This document shows, piece by piece, positions 18,625-27,106 of a DNA stretch of 64,000 nucleotides. Numbering within the stretch: the stretch's first letter is position 1; every line of letters starts with the position of its first letter. The notes beneath the pieces were generated by a model, which had not been told where the DNA came from, did not search any database, and was given only the letters and a program-made list of their open reading frames with translations. The position numbers and the translations under genes were made by a program. The DNA lies in NCBI RefSeq assembly GCF_002871915.2, contig NZ_CP126958.1, forward strand, positions 1,054,001 to 1,118,000, given 5' to 3'. This DNA comes from Aerococcus loyolae. Its GTDB lineage: Bacteria > Bacillota > Bacilli > Lactobacillales > Aerococcaceae.

Positions 18625-19575
18625 CTACAAACTATTTTTATCTCGATGCTCTCTACCCTTCTTGGCTAAGATTCCAAACCAATCCCCAGCTCGCATAATC
18701 CAAGGTAAATAAAAATCATTAGCGATTAATGCATCCTTTAGCTTGTCAACTTCAGTATAGTAGATGCCGGATAAGATAAAGGATCCATTGTCTTTTAAGT
18801 TGTCATAGGCTTGAGGGACGAGCGGCAGGAGGATATCCGCTAAAATATTGGCAGTGATTACATCTACCTGGTCATGGATACCGTTGAGCTTATCGTTAGA
18901 CTGAACAGTCACCTGATCCATGCCTGCATTGAGGTTGATATTAGCCTTAGCAGTTTCGATAATGCTTTCATCATAGTCATAGGCAGCGACACTTTGAGCC
19001 CCTAAGCGTTTTGCCGTAATCGCTAAAATACCTGATCCGGTCCCCACATCAATCACCCGGTCGCCCTTTTGTAAGACCAGACCCATTAGATGAATGGCTA
19101 GCTGGGTCGTGGGATGGTCTCCGGTGCCGAAAGCCATGCCCGGATCCAAATAAATAGCATTGGAATCAGCCTCTTGACTGTCTTTTTCCCAAACCGGAAT
19201 AATTGATAACCAATGATTAACTTGAATCGGTTGATAATAGTCTTGCCAGTTCGACGCCCAAGATTGGTCTTCCAGGCGGTTAATGCTTAGTCCTTGTGAG
19301 GACCAAGCAGGATCAAGTGCCTGTAATTTTTCGACAACCGATTCTTTTAGGGCAGCTTGGTTCGTTTCTGCTGAAAAATAGCCTTTTACAATAGGGGAGT
19401 CCCCATATTTTTCTAAGACATCATCGCTTTTAAAGACACCAAATGCAGAGGGAAGCTTTAAATAATCTTCAATATCTTGGATAGCAACCCCATTAGAACC
19501 GAGCGCCATTAAACAATCCGACACCAAATCAGAGGGAATATTTTGACAATGTATAATTATTTCTAACCAGTCCAT
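18625..19575 (-). CDS. prmA: Ribosomal protein L11 methyltransferase
   Basis: A 316-residue S-adenosylmethionine-dependent methyltransferase that modifies ribosomal protein L11. It has a small N-terminal substrate-recognition domain and a Rossmann domain with motif I VIDVGTGSGILAI and the post-motif NPPY-equivalent ITANILADILL. DPGMAFGTGDHPTTQL is the PrmA signature. I take the ATG at 19575, which has GGAAGTGAG in front and gives MDWLEIIIH; the ATG at 19590 overlaps the stop of the upstream gene and lacks a ribosome site. Confidence 0.95.
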   Translation of the reverse strand: MDWLEIIIHCQNIPSDLVSDCLMALGSNGVAIQDIEDYLKLPSAFGVFKSDDVLEKYGDSPIVKGYFSAETNQAALKESVVEKLQALDPAWSSQGLSINRLEDQSWASNWQDYYQPIQVNHWLSIIPVWEKDSQEADSNAIYLDPGMAFGTGDHPTTQLAIHLMGLVLQKGDRVIDVGTGSGILAITAKRLGAQSVAAYDYDESIIETAKANINLNAGMDQVTVQSNDKLNGIHDQVDVITANILADILLPLVPQAYDNLKDNGSFILSGIYYTEVDKLKDALIANDFYLPWIMRAGDWFGILAKKGREHRDKNSL

Positions 19576-19590
19576 ACTCTCACTTCCCAT

Positions 19591-20088
19591 CTAGAAACAA
19601 AGTAAGGAAGCATCATAACGATTGGCTACCTTCAAGTTATCAATAATGGTTACTAAGGCTTTATTGGACCAATGAATTGTCATTTGCTGGCGTACATTAG
19701 CTTCTAGGCCCCGTAGTTGGTGAGCAGTTTCGTTAACAAGTTGATGAATAAGTTGTAAGCAAGCGTCAATATATGACTTTTCAAAAGCATTAGGCGCTTG
19801 ATTAGCGGGAATGACAATGTGGTTACTTTGACTATCATTTCTTCTAGCATGTTTGGAAAATGAAAAGTTCAAGGCATAATAATCAAGGTCATTATAGTAT
19901 TGGCCAAAGTGATCCTCAAAAGTCACTGGAGCAGTACGGTATTCACCAGCTGGGTTAGCAATAAAAAATTGTAATAGTAGTTCTCCTCGCTGGCCATCTT
20001 CAATTAGGCGCCAAGGAAAAGCGCTGGGTTCTTTTTCTAGTTGTTCTTGAAGGTACTTTGCTAAGGAATAAAAACGTGTATTTGGCAT
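19591..20088 (-). CDS. DUF3013-like conserved protein upstream of prmA
   Basis: A 165-residue soluble protein without a recognised catalytic motif. Its composition (many aromatic residues, YRTAPVTFEDHFGQYYNDLDYYALNF) and its position directly before prmA fit the DUF3013 family of streptococci and relatives. That assignment is from memory of gene context rather than a strong motif. The stop overlaps a possible prmA start, so the two genes form a unit. Function unknown. Confidence 0.55.
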   Translation of the reverse strand: MPNTRFYSLAKYLQEQLEKEPSAFPWRLIEDGQRGELLLQFFIANPAGEYRTAPVTFEDHFGQYYNDLDYYALNFSFSKHARRNDSQSNHIVIPANQAPNAFEKSYIDACLQLIHQLVNETAHQLRGLEANVRQQMTIHWSNKALVTIIDNLKVANRYDASLLCF

Positions 20089-20263
20089 GTCAATCTCCTT
20101 TTTAACTATCCCTTGCTCTCCTATTTAAAATAAAATGCCTATTGATTAGGAAAGCGAATTTTTATAATTAAATTTATTATAACAGTTATTGGTCAATCAA
20201 AAAAATTTCTTAATAATTTTCTTAAACCCAAGAGACCCAGTCTTAATAGATCTTCTTTTATGC

Positions 20264-20269
20264 TATAAT
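20264..20269 (+). promoter_or_regulatory. Extended -10 promoter of gpsB
   Basis: TATAAT preceded by TGC (extended -10), 38 bp before the chosen gpsB start; no convincing -35. Confidence 0.5.
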
Positions 20270-20307
20270 GGTTTTATTACAATTATTACTAATTTGAGGT
20301 GTCTGGA

Positions 20308-20673
20308 ATGTCTGCTCGTAACTTAACAACCAAAGATATACTACAAAAAGAATTTAAACCTGCCTTGCGTGGCTTTAATACCGAAGAAGTTGACGCGTTT
20401 TTAGATTTAATTATTCGTGACTATGAATCCTATGAAAAGGAACTAGCCTTTTTACGCCAAGAAAATAATCGCTTAAAACAAAATATCGAAAGTGAAAGCA
20501 AACAGACGAACAACACTAGTAGAAGTTCTAGTCAAGTGGCAACGACTAACTACGATATACTCAAGCGCCTTTCTAAACTGGAAAAAACGGTCTACGGACA
20601 AAGCATTCGCAAACAAAATGAGAACTATCAAGAAGATCCTGTTGAAGAAACACGTATTTACCGTAGCGAATAA
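20308..20673 (+). CDS. gpsB: Cell-division/cell-wall adaptor GpsB
   Basis: A 121-residue DivIVA-like protein. Residues 5-35 (TTKDILQKEFKPALRGF, then NTEEVDAFLDLIIRDYE) are the conserved membrane-binding N-terminal domain. A coiled coil to about residue 60, a Ser/Thr-rich linker and a short C-terminal helical segment (DILKRLSKLEKTVYG) follow. GpsB links penicillin-binding proteins to the division site. I take the ATG at 20308, nine bases behind GAGGTG. RNase P RNA follows, an order conserved in Bacillus and streptococci. Confidence 0.93.
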   Translation: MSARNLTTKDILQKEFKPALRGFNTEEVDAFLDLIIRDYESYEKELAFLRQENNRLKQNIESESKQTNNTSRSSSQVATTNYDILKRLSKLEKTVYGQSIRKQNENYQEDPVEETRIYRSE

Positions 20674-20730
20674 AAGTCAACAGAAAACACTAGCAATTTA
20701 ATCGTATTTACGGTAGAATTTTAGAGTTGA

Positions 20731-21108
20731 ACATTGTAAATTTCGGGTAATCGCGGGTACCCAGAGGTATCTGAGGAAAGTCCATGCTCGCACAAGCTGA
20801 GAGGCTTGTAGTGATCGTGCTTAGCGAAACCATAAGCTAAGGCTCAGACGGCGGACAAAAAAGCTAAGGACTTAGTCTAGGCTTGAGTCATCCTGAAAAG
20901 TGCCACAGTGACGAAGTTGAATGGGAAACCCTTCAAGTGGAACGCGGTAAACCCCTCGAGCGAGCAACCCAAACATTGGTAGGGGCACTTGACGAATCGG
21001 AAACGAACGAATTCGTCGGGGCAGTAATGCAGATAGATGATTACCAATCAAGTAGCTTCCTGACCTACTTGTGAACAGAACATGGCTTATAGAAATTTAC
21101 ATCAGGCA
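20731..21108 (+). ncRNA. rnpB: RNase P RNA, class B
   Basis: Universally conserved RNase P blocks are visible: TCGGGTAATCGC at the 5' end, GAGGAAAGTCCATGCTCGCAC, GTGCCACAGTGACGAAG, GTGGAACGCGGTAAACCCC and the 3' ACAGAACATGGCTTATAGA. The closing helix P1 is formed by GTAAATTTC (20736-20744) and GAAATTTAC (21092-21100). The length of about 378 nt fits the Bacillus-type (class B) RNA. A -10 TAGAAT at 20714-20719 gives a start near the 5' end. Confidence 0.97.
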
Positions 21109-21116
21109 ACATAAGA

Positions 21117-21142
21117 GGCTGGAACAATGTTCCAGCCTTTTT
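21117..21142 (+). terminator. Terminator of rnpB
   Basis: A 10-bp stem (21117-21126 with 21128-21137) followed by five T. Confidence 0.9.
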
Positions 21143-21197
21143 ATCATAGCGATTTTCATGGTAAGATGTAACAGACTAACTAATAAAGGAGACCATT

Positions 21198-22340
21198 ATG
21201 AAACAATATTCCTTAATTGCCACCTGCGCTAGCGGGATTGAGGCCTTAGTATCCAAAGAATTAAAAGATCTGGGTTACTCAAGGGAAAATGAAAATGGTA
21301 GAGTTCGCTTTCAAGGTGACCTTAGTGATATTGCTAAGACTAATATTTGGTTAAGAACTGCTGACCGGATAAAAATAGTTATGGGAGAATTTAAAGCGAC
21401 TACTTTTGACCAACTTTACGAACAAACCAAAGCCATTGCCTGGGAGGATATCCTCCCTCTCGACGCTGAATTTCCTGTTTCAGGAAAATCAGTAAAATCC
21501 AAACTCCACCATGTACCGACTTGCCAAAGTATGGTTAAAAAGGCTATCGTTGACCGCTTGAGTGAGGTCTACCATCGTCGTGGTCATTTACCAGAGACCG
21601 GAGCTCGCTACCCCATTGAGATCAGTATTCACAAAGATAAGGCCCTCTTGACCTTGGATACTTCAGGGACTAGTCTCTTTAAGCGCGGTTACCGACAAGA
21701 AAAGGGTGGCGCTCCCTTAAAAGAGACTTTAGCTGCAGCCCTGGTTGATTTAACCACTTGGTTTCCGGACCGCCCTCTTTATGATCCGACTACTGGCTCT
21801 GGAACCATCGCCATTGAAGCGGCTATGAAAGGGATGAATATTGCACCTGGGCTTAAGCGGGATTTTGTGTGTGAGGACTGGGATATTTTTCCTCAAGAAA
21901 TCTTTGACCAGGTCAGGGACCAGGCCCGTGCTGCTATAGACCATGACATTCAATTAGATATTCTCGCTTGTGATATTGACCATCGCATGATTGAAATTGC
22001 TCAAAAAAATGCTGAAGCAGCAGGTGTTAGTCACCAGATTCACTTTAAACAAATGCAATTAGCTGATTTTACCACCCAAAAAAGCTATGGCATTATTATC
22101 TCCAACCCACCCTACGGTGAACGTCTTAATGATGAGGAATATGTCCATGCACTTTATGAAAAGATGGGAGAAATTTACCGCCCTCTCAAAACCTGGAGTA
22201 AGTATATTTTAACCAGTGATGAAAATTTTGAAAGTTATTATGGTCAAAAGGCTACTAAAAAGCGTAAGCTCTATAATGGGGCTCTTAAGGTAGACTATTA
22301 TCAATATTGGGGCGAAAAGCGTCCTCGCAATAAAGCCTAA
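21198..22340 (+). CDS. THUMP-domain rRNA adenine/guanine N-methyltransferase (YpsC/RlmL-like)
   Basis: A 380-residue RNA methyltransferase. It has an N-terminal THUMP and ferredoxin-like region (residues 1-160, SLIATCASGIEALVSKEL) and a C-terminal Rossmann domain with DPTTGSGTIAIEAA and the catalytic ISNPPYGERL, typical of N2-guanine 23S rRNA methyltransferases. It is equivalent to B. subtilis YpsC, which also lies beside gpsB and rnpB. It lacks the second methyltransferase domain of E. coli RlmKL. AAGGAG precedes the ATG. Confidence 0.9.
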   Translation: MKQYSLIATCASGIEALVSKELKDLGYSRENENGRVRFQGDLSDIAKTNIWLRTADRIKIVMGEFKATTFDQLYEQTKAIAWEDILPLDAEFPVSGKSVKSKLHHVPTCQSMVKKAIVDRLSEVYHRRGHLPETGARYPIEISIHKDKALLTLDTSGTSLFKRGYRQEKGGAPLKETLAAALVDLTTWFPDRPLYDPTTGSGTIAIEAAMKGMNIAPGLKRDFVCEDWDIFPQEIFDQVRDQARAAIDHDIQLDILACDIDHRMIEIAQKNAEAAGVSHQIHFKQMQLADFTTQKSYGIIISNPPYGERLNDEEYVHALYEKMGEIYRPLKTWSKYILTSDENFESYYGQKATKKRKLYNGALKVDYYQYWGEKRPRNKA

Positions 22341-22345
22341 AAAGA

Positions 22346-22423
22346 AAAAGACTGTCATTACCGCTTTCTCTTTCACTTAGTAAGATTGACTTGGTGAATA
22401 AGATTGCAAATGACAGTCTTTTT
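22346..22423. terminator. Bidirectional terminator with long loop
   Basis: Arms 22346-22359 and 22409-22422 (AAAAGACTGTCATT and complement) surround a 49-nt loop that holds an inner TTCAC..GTGAA pairing. It lies between the convergent methyltransferase and UreI/AmiS-like genes. Confidence 0.85.
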
Positions 22424-22476
22424 ATATGCTCTTGATTTTTTCTTTTAAAGTCAGGCCATGACTCTTTATCCTAAAA

Positions 22477-23001
22477 CTATAAAGTACTTGGCCAGTTTCC
22501 GGTAAGAATAAGTAAGGCTGGAATCCAGCAGGTCACTACCCCGGCAAAAATGGTTAAATAATATAGCCAATCGCCGTATTTACGCCCTAGGTTGTGACTA
22601 AAGTAGTTGGTTGCCCATAGGTACCCCCACATGATCCAGTTAAAGACATCCCAATAATTGCCACCATTTCCCATTAGGATCCATACAGCAAAGAAAATCG
22701 AGTTAAAGGTAACAAATATGGAAAAGTAGCCCAGATTTTTGTTGTCCCACTGTTTTATCCGATTAACACCGTAGGATAAGTAGGTGTAACCAAATAAAAG
22801 ACCTGAAATCGCTGTATAATAATAGGTCGAGTCTTTTTCAGCAAAAATCCCATGAACACAAATCATGACATTTAGAAAGATATACAAGAGACCTGTAAAA
22901 ATATTAATCAGTGCGTTGGAATTATCTTCAACCTTATCAAGATAGTTTAACCCATTAGAAATCAGAACAATTCCAGAAAACATTAATGTTATCCCTGACA
23001 T
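22477..23001 (-). CDS. UreI/AmiS-family urea or amide channel
   Basis: A 174-residue protein with six predicted membrane helices. The blocks YLSYGVNRIKQWDNKNLGYF, FNWIMWGYLWATNYFSHNLGR and the trailing helix match the AmiS/UreI family. Those proteins are proton-gated urea channels (Helicobacter, Streptococcus salivarius) or short-chain amide channels. No urease, amidase or nickel gene lies nearby, so the substrate is open. Its 3' end uses the bidirectional terminator at 22346-22423. Confidence 0.85.
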   Translation of the reverse strand: MSGITLMFSGIVLISNGLNYLDKVEDNSNALINIFTGLLYIFLNVMICVHGIFAEKDSTYYYTAISGLLFGYTYLSYGVNRIKQWDNKNLGYFSIFVTFNSIFFAVWILMGNGGNYWDVFNWIMWGYLWATNYFSHNLGRKYGDWLYYLTIFAGVVTCWIPALLILTGNWPSTL

Positions 23002-23184
23002 TTGGACATTCTCCTTTGCTTGTTAATGTATTTAACTTAACTATAGCAATTTGCCGATAACTTTCAATTGATAATTTGCCAGGGACGAACACTCTGATGA
23101 TATTGTATCTATTTAATCTTTATTTATAGTATATTTTATTTACTTATTAATTAATTATTGGAGCAGATCCTGTTAGGGATGATT

Positions 23185-23979
23185 TTAAATACTGTAGTTT
23201 CCCGTATCTGTATAAGATTTGATGTGAGATTCAAGTTCACTAAAACAAGCTGGACTAGCGATGATAAAATTAGAGGGCTTAGTGTAATCGGGCATTTGAT
23301 TAGAAAAATTGGAAAAATGGAGTCCCATCTCCTGGGCCATCAAAATGAAAGGCGCATAATCCCAGGGTCCCCCTCCAGGGTTGACAAAGGCACCATATTG
23401 TCCCTTGATAACACTAATCCCATCTAGTGAAGAGCAGCCATAATTGCGGATATCGAAGGCATTTTCAGCAATATAATAGAAATAGTCGCGTTTGATATTA
23501 TGTTGGGGAGAAATTCCAATTAAGGATTCCCTTAGGTTGAGGTCAGGGATAGGATCTAGGCGCATGCCATTACAATACACCCCGCCCCCTAAGCTGGCAG
23601 AGTATAATTCATCTCGAAAAACATCATAAATATAAGCTAATTTTGCCTGCCCATGAGAAAAATATGTAATCATGGTGGCGTAATTTTCTTTTTGCTTAAC
23701 AAAGTTTGCTGTGCCATCAATCGGGTCAACGATCCATAGATGGCTAGCCTCAGGATCAACCTCTGTCTGACCATATGTCTCTTCACCAATAATGACCTGC
23801 TTACCGGGAAGTTGTTTAATATGGTCCTCAATCAATTCTTGAACAGCGATGTCGATTTCAGTGGCTAAATCACGAAAATCACGTTTTTCTTTGGTTTTGT
23901 AGTTGGTATTTTCTTGAATGAGGTCTTTGATTTCAGGAAACCAAGACTTTACTTCTTGATCTAATTGGTCAATATTCAT
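23185..23979 (-). CDS. Inositol monophosphatase family phosphatase
   Basis: A 264-residue Mg-dependent phosphatase. Metal-binding motifs are GEETYG (Glu pair), WIVDPIDGTANFV (DPxDGT) and GGPWDYAPF (WD). Family members dephosphorylate inositol phosphate, PAP or related small substrates; the exact one is unclear. The ATG at 23979 is chosen because AAGGAG lies seven bases upstream. It is 25 bp behind the amylase gene and probably co-transcribed with it. Confidence 0.88.
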   Translation of the reverse strand: MNIDQLDQEVKSWFPEIKDLIQENTNYKTKEKRDFRDLATEIDIAVQELIEDHIKQLPGKQVIIGEETYGQTEVDPEASHLWIVDPIDGTANFVKQKENYATMITYFSHGQAKLAYIYDVFRDELYSASLGGGVYCNGMRLDPIPDLNLRESLIGISPQHNIKRDYFYYIAENAFDIRNYGCSSLDGISVIKGQYGAFVNPGGGPWDYAPFILMAQEMGLHFSNFSNQMPDYTKPSNFIIASPACFSELESHIKSYTDTGNYSI

Positions 23980-24004
23980 AGTAATAACTCCTTCATTTTG
24001 ATGA

Positions 24005-25480
24005 TCATTCGCTAGCTTCGTCTTCTTCATATTTGCTCCAAACAGCTACTCCTCCAGCGGGACAGGAAAAGCAAGCCAGGCCTTTTTCAGAAATGGTAAC
24101 TAACGACTGATCCATATCTTTTGATGAAAAGACTAGTCTCCACTGTTCCTGGGCGTGCTCTTCCCCTACATACATCTCCTTATAACCAGCGTCTCCGTTA
24201 GACATTAATACAGCTAAACCACTAGGGTGGTCTTGGTCTCCCTGTCTGGTAAAGCCAACACAATTAGGATGGTCAAAATAGTCACTTTGTTTCCCATAGG
24301 CTTTATCCCGACGTAAGTCTAACAAGGTGTCTAACATGGCTTGCTTATTAGGAATTGGCTGGTCCCCTTGAATGCCATAATAATCGCCGTAGAAAACACA
24401 AGGTAAGCCATTCTCATGTAAGAGAATGAGGGCGTAGGCTATGGGCTTAAACCAATCTTCCACCCAGGATTCAAGGGACTGTCCCGGTTGAGAATCATGG
24501 TTATCGACAAAAGAGATCGCCAGGGTGGGATTATTTTCTAATAAAGTATCTTCCAAAATAGTCGACATATCAAAGCGATCCCAAGAAGTTGATGCTGCAT
24601 AAAAGTTCTGATGGAGCTTAACATCGAAGAGATCGATATTGAGTTCCGTTTCTTTTAAATAATTTTCTAAACTTTGATAGTCGCCCTTCCAATATTCACC
24701 AATAAAGTAAAAATCAGGAAACTCACTAAGTATTTTGTCACATAGATTATCAATAAAATCATCATCAATATGCTTTAAGGCATCCAAACGAAAGCCACTA
24801 ACTCCAGTTTTCTTGATAAACCACAAGGCCCAGTCCAGAACTTCTGCTCTCACTTCAGGATTATCATAATCAATATCCGCATACATTAAGTAGTCATAAT
24901 TACCATTTTCGTTATCGACGTCTTTATTATCAGACCAGCCTTTGTTTAGACCCTTAATCATAAACATTCCCTTTTGATCCTTAGCTTGGTCATAGTCTAC
25001 CCCGGAAAAGTGGGTCCAATTCCACGTAAAATCACTGTATCTTCCCTTTCGACCCAGAAATGTAAACTTAGTCCAGCCTTCAATTTCATGAGCCTGACTG
25101 ATTTTTCTTTGTCGATTATTAGGATCTACTTCATAGGCTTGGAAGCTTTCTGTCTGATCAGCGCCAGCTTTATGATTTAAAACTACATCAGCTAAAGGAT
25201 TAATTTGTTGGTCTTTCAAGGCTTGAATGGCGGCTAAATAATCGCCTTTACTGCCGTATTTTGTCCGCAAGCTCCCCTTTTGATCGAACTCCCCCAAATC
25301 ATATAAGTCATAGATGCCATAGCCCACATCACTGGTCCCAGTCCCCTTACAAGCCGGTGGCATCCACACATGGCTAAAGCCTTTTTTAGCCAAATGACTA
25401 GCATCACTGGCTAGGCGCTGCCAATGTTTACCATCATCGGGAAGCTCCCATTCAAAATACTGCATCATGGTTCCATTCAT
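24005..25480 (-). CDS. amyA: Cytoplasmic alpha-amylase (GH13)
   Basis: A 491-residue GH13 enzyme without signal peptide, so intracellular. It starts NGTMMQYFEWELPDDGKHW, characteristic of the AmyA/AmyS group. Catalytic residues are visible: nucleophile Asp in GFRLDALKHID, acid/base Glu in FIGEYWKGD and transition-state Asp in FVDNHDSQ; the DVVLNHKAG block is region I. It would cut alpha-1,4 glucans taken up or stored in the cell. GAGGAT precedes the ATG. Confidence 0.94.
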   Translation of the reverse strand: MNGTMMQYFEWELPDDGKHWQRLASDASHLAKKGFSHVWMPPACKGTGTSDVGYGIYDLYDLGEFDQKGSLRTKYGSKGDYLAAIQALKDQQINPLADVVLNHKAGADQTESFQAYEVDPNNRQRKISQAHEIEGWTKFTFLGRKGRYSDFTWNWTHFSGVDYDQAKDQKGMFMIKGLNKGWSDNKDVDNENGNYDYLMYADIDYDNPEVRAEVLDWALWFIKKTGVSGFRLDALKHIDDDFIDNLCDKILSEFPDFYFIGEYWKGDYQSLENYLKETELNIDLFDVKLHQNFYAASTSWDRFDMSTILEDTLLENNPTLAISFVDNHDSQPGQSLESWVEDWFKPIAYALILLHENGLPCVFYGDYYGIQGDQPIPNKQAMLDTLLDLRRDKAYGKQSDYFDHPNCVGFTRQGDQDHPSGLAVLMSNGDAGYKEMYVGEEHAQEQWRLVFSSKDMDQSLVTISEKGLACFSCPAGGVAVWSKYEEDEASE

Positions 25481-25572
25481 GTTCTATCCTCATTTCCTTA
25501 ATAAGCTTAATTACAATATATTCACCTCAATTATACTTAATCTTTTTAAAATCTTAGGATAAAAACCCCTGT

Positions 25573-25608
25573 AAAAACGAAAAGCCAGGTTCTTCGCCCT
25601 AGCTTTTC
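25573..25608 (-). terminator. Terminator downstream of the YkvI-like gene
   Basis: On the minus strand, GAAAAGC..GCTTTTC arms within 25579-25608 are followed by five T. A second small hairpin (AAACGCT..AGCGTTT) lies between it and the stop codon. Confidence 0.75.
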
Positions 25609-25654
25609 AAGCAAACGCTTAAAAACAAAGTCAGCGTTTTGTAATTTTTATGAC

Positions 25655-26917
25655 TTATTCTTCAGTATTATTTTCTTCTTCGTAGATAGTTTTACCCAGT
25701 TCTTGAACTTCTGCCTTCAATTGCTTGTTTTCAACATTAGATTCATCATACAAGCGCTCCATATGTTTCTTATCACGAGTATCAAAGTCATATTCCTCAT
25801 CAATACGATCAATTTCATGTTTTATCAATCGATCTCTAATTTTATTTTCGCGATGAATTTTACGGTAACGTAATAGCCATTGAATAATTAATAGCGCCAT
25901 CACAAAAATACCTAAATAACCAATTAAGGGGAAGAGATAGGCCACCAAGGTTTCAAAGCCGATAAATGAAAGAGCAAAGCCAAGGACTACTAAGATAATC
26001 ATTGCTTTTGAAAAATATTGTGGCTTAGTACGGACCACCCTTTTAGCAAGAGCATAATAGGTCCCTATAGCTGTGTTATAAATCATACCGAAAATGATCA
26101 AGGCCATAATCATTCCCAAAATTGGATGAACCTTGTTATATAGTTCCAATAAAGGCATAGAACTGCTTGCGACGCTATTAATATTTAAACTGATAGAAAA
26201 GAAGGAAGCAAAGAGTAATAAGGTAACCAAGGCTCCCCCAAAGAATCCGCCAACCCCAGCTTGTTTAGGACTATATTGCTCACCTCCAATCACCATAGCC
26301 ATAGACATGGCTAGCATGAGGGCTAAACAGGAATAATTAATAGTAGAAATAAACCAATTGGGTAAGGTTGTTTCTTGGGCTGCAGAGATAGTCATCGCTT
26401 CATCAAAGCCAAGTGGTTGTTGAACAAGGGTATAAATGAGTAGTGCGATTAGAAAAATAATGACAAAGGGCGTTATGGCACCAATCAAGGTGGTCACCTT
26501 ATCGACATCCAAATAAGCTGTTGCGATTACCAAAATAGATAAGACTAGGGCTCCGATCCAAATTGGCCAATCAAACTGTTGGTTGAGGTTAGTCCCTGCC
26601 CCAGCAATCATCACAAATCCAGTACAAAAGAGATTAAAGTTAATAATAAAGTCAATTACTTTAGAAACAAAGGGAGAAGAAATATGATTGAAGACTTCAC
26701 TGTGTTCTTGAGCTTTATAATAGGACCCAAATTGAAGGAGAATCACGCCACCCACAATAAATAAAAGTGCTGAAAGGCAGAGACCAACAATTCCCCACTT
26801 ACCAAAAGAAACAAAATACTGTAACATTTCCTTTCCAGAAGCAAAACCGGCACCGATAATTACTCCTAAATAAGCAAGCCCAATATGGACCATATTTTTA
26901 ATTTTCTGATTTTGCAT
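25655..26917 (-). CDS. YkvI-like membrane transporter (APC/LeuT-like fold)
   Basis: A 420-residue protein with about ten membrane helices (residues 10-350), followed by a charged C-terminal tail rich in Lys, Glu and Asp (about 355-420) that probably forms a cytosolic coiled coil. The opening IGLAYLGVIIGAGFASGKEMLQYF is the YkvI family hallmark, a glycine-rich substrate-site helix. The family is distantly related to branched-chain amino acid carriers, but the substrate is unknown. A flavoprotein gene lies upstream, separated by a terminator. Confidence 0.8.
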   Translation of the reverse strand: MQNQKIKNMVHIGLAYLGVIIGAGFASGKEMLQYFVSFGKWGIVGLCLSALLFIVGGVILLQFGSYYKAQEHSEVFNHISSPFVSKVIDFIINFNLFCTGFVMIAGAGTNLNQQFDWPIWIGALVLSILVIATAYLDVDKVTTLIGAITPFVIIFLIALLIYTLVQQPLGFDEAMTISAAQETTLPNWFISTINYSCLALMLAMSMAMVIGGEQYSPKQAGVGGFFGGALVTLLLFASFFSISLNINSVASSSMPLLELYNKVHPILGMIMALIIFGMIYNTAIGTYYALAKRVVRTKPQYFSKAMIILVVLGFALSFIGFETLVAYLFPLIGYLGIFVMALLIIQWLLRYRKIHRENKIRDRLIKHEIDRIDEEYDFDTRDKKHMERLYDESNVENKQLKAEVQELGKTIYEEENNTEE

Positions 26918-27009
26918 TGCTTAATCCTTTCTTCTTTTTGCTTGCTTTCTTTCATTTACTTGATGATTTCTTGGTCGCTATTTTGTTAACCAATCCCTTC
27001 TAATTTTAG

Positions 27010-27083
27010 AAAATAAAGGGCAGAAGTAATCGTTCCTTTCCTTAGTCTTAATGGCTATCAGAAAGTAACCATCACTTCTGCCC
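27010..27083 (-). terminator. Terminator with long loop after the flavoprotein gene
   Basis: Minus-strand arms GGGCAGAAGT (27074-27083) and its complement (27018-27027) enclose a 46-nt loop with an inner CTTTC..GAAAG pairing. TTTATTTT follows. Confidence 0.8.
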
Positions 27084-27106
27084 ATAAAATCTATCAATTG
27101 ACCTCA

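Noticed and set aside
20883..21074. Open frame of about 63 codons at 20.9-21.1 kb
   Set aside because: The bases are the conserved core of RNase P RNA, so an ORF here is accidental.
22346..23001. Urease or nickel transport operon around the UreI-like gene
   Set aside because: Neighbouring genes are an rRNA methyltransferase and an inositol phosphatase; no ure or nik genes are present.
26133..26336. Plus-strand small ORF inside the YkvI-like gene
   Set aside because: Antisense to a conserved membrane protein and without independent support.
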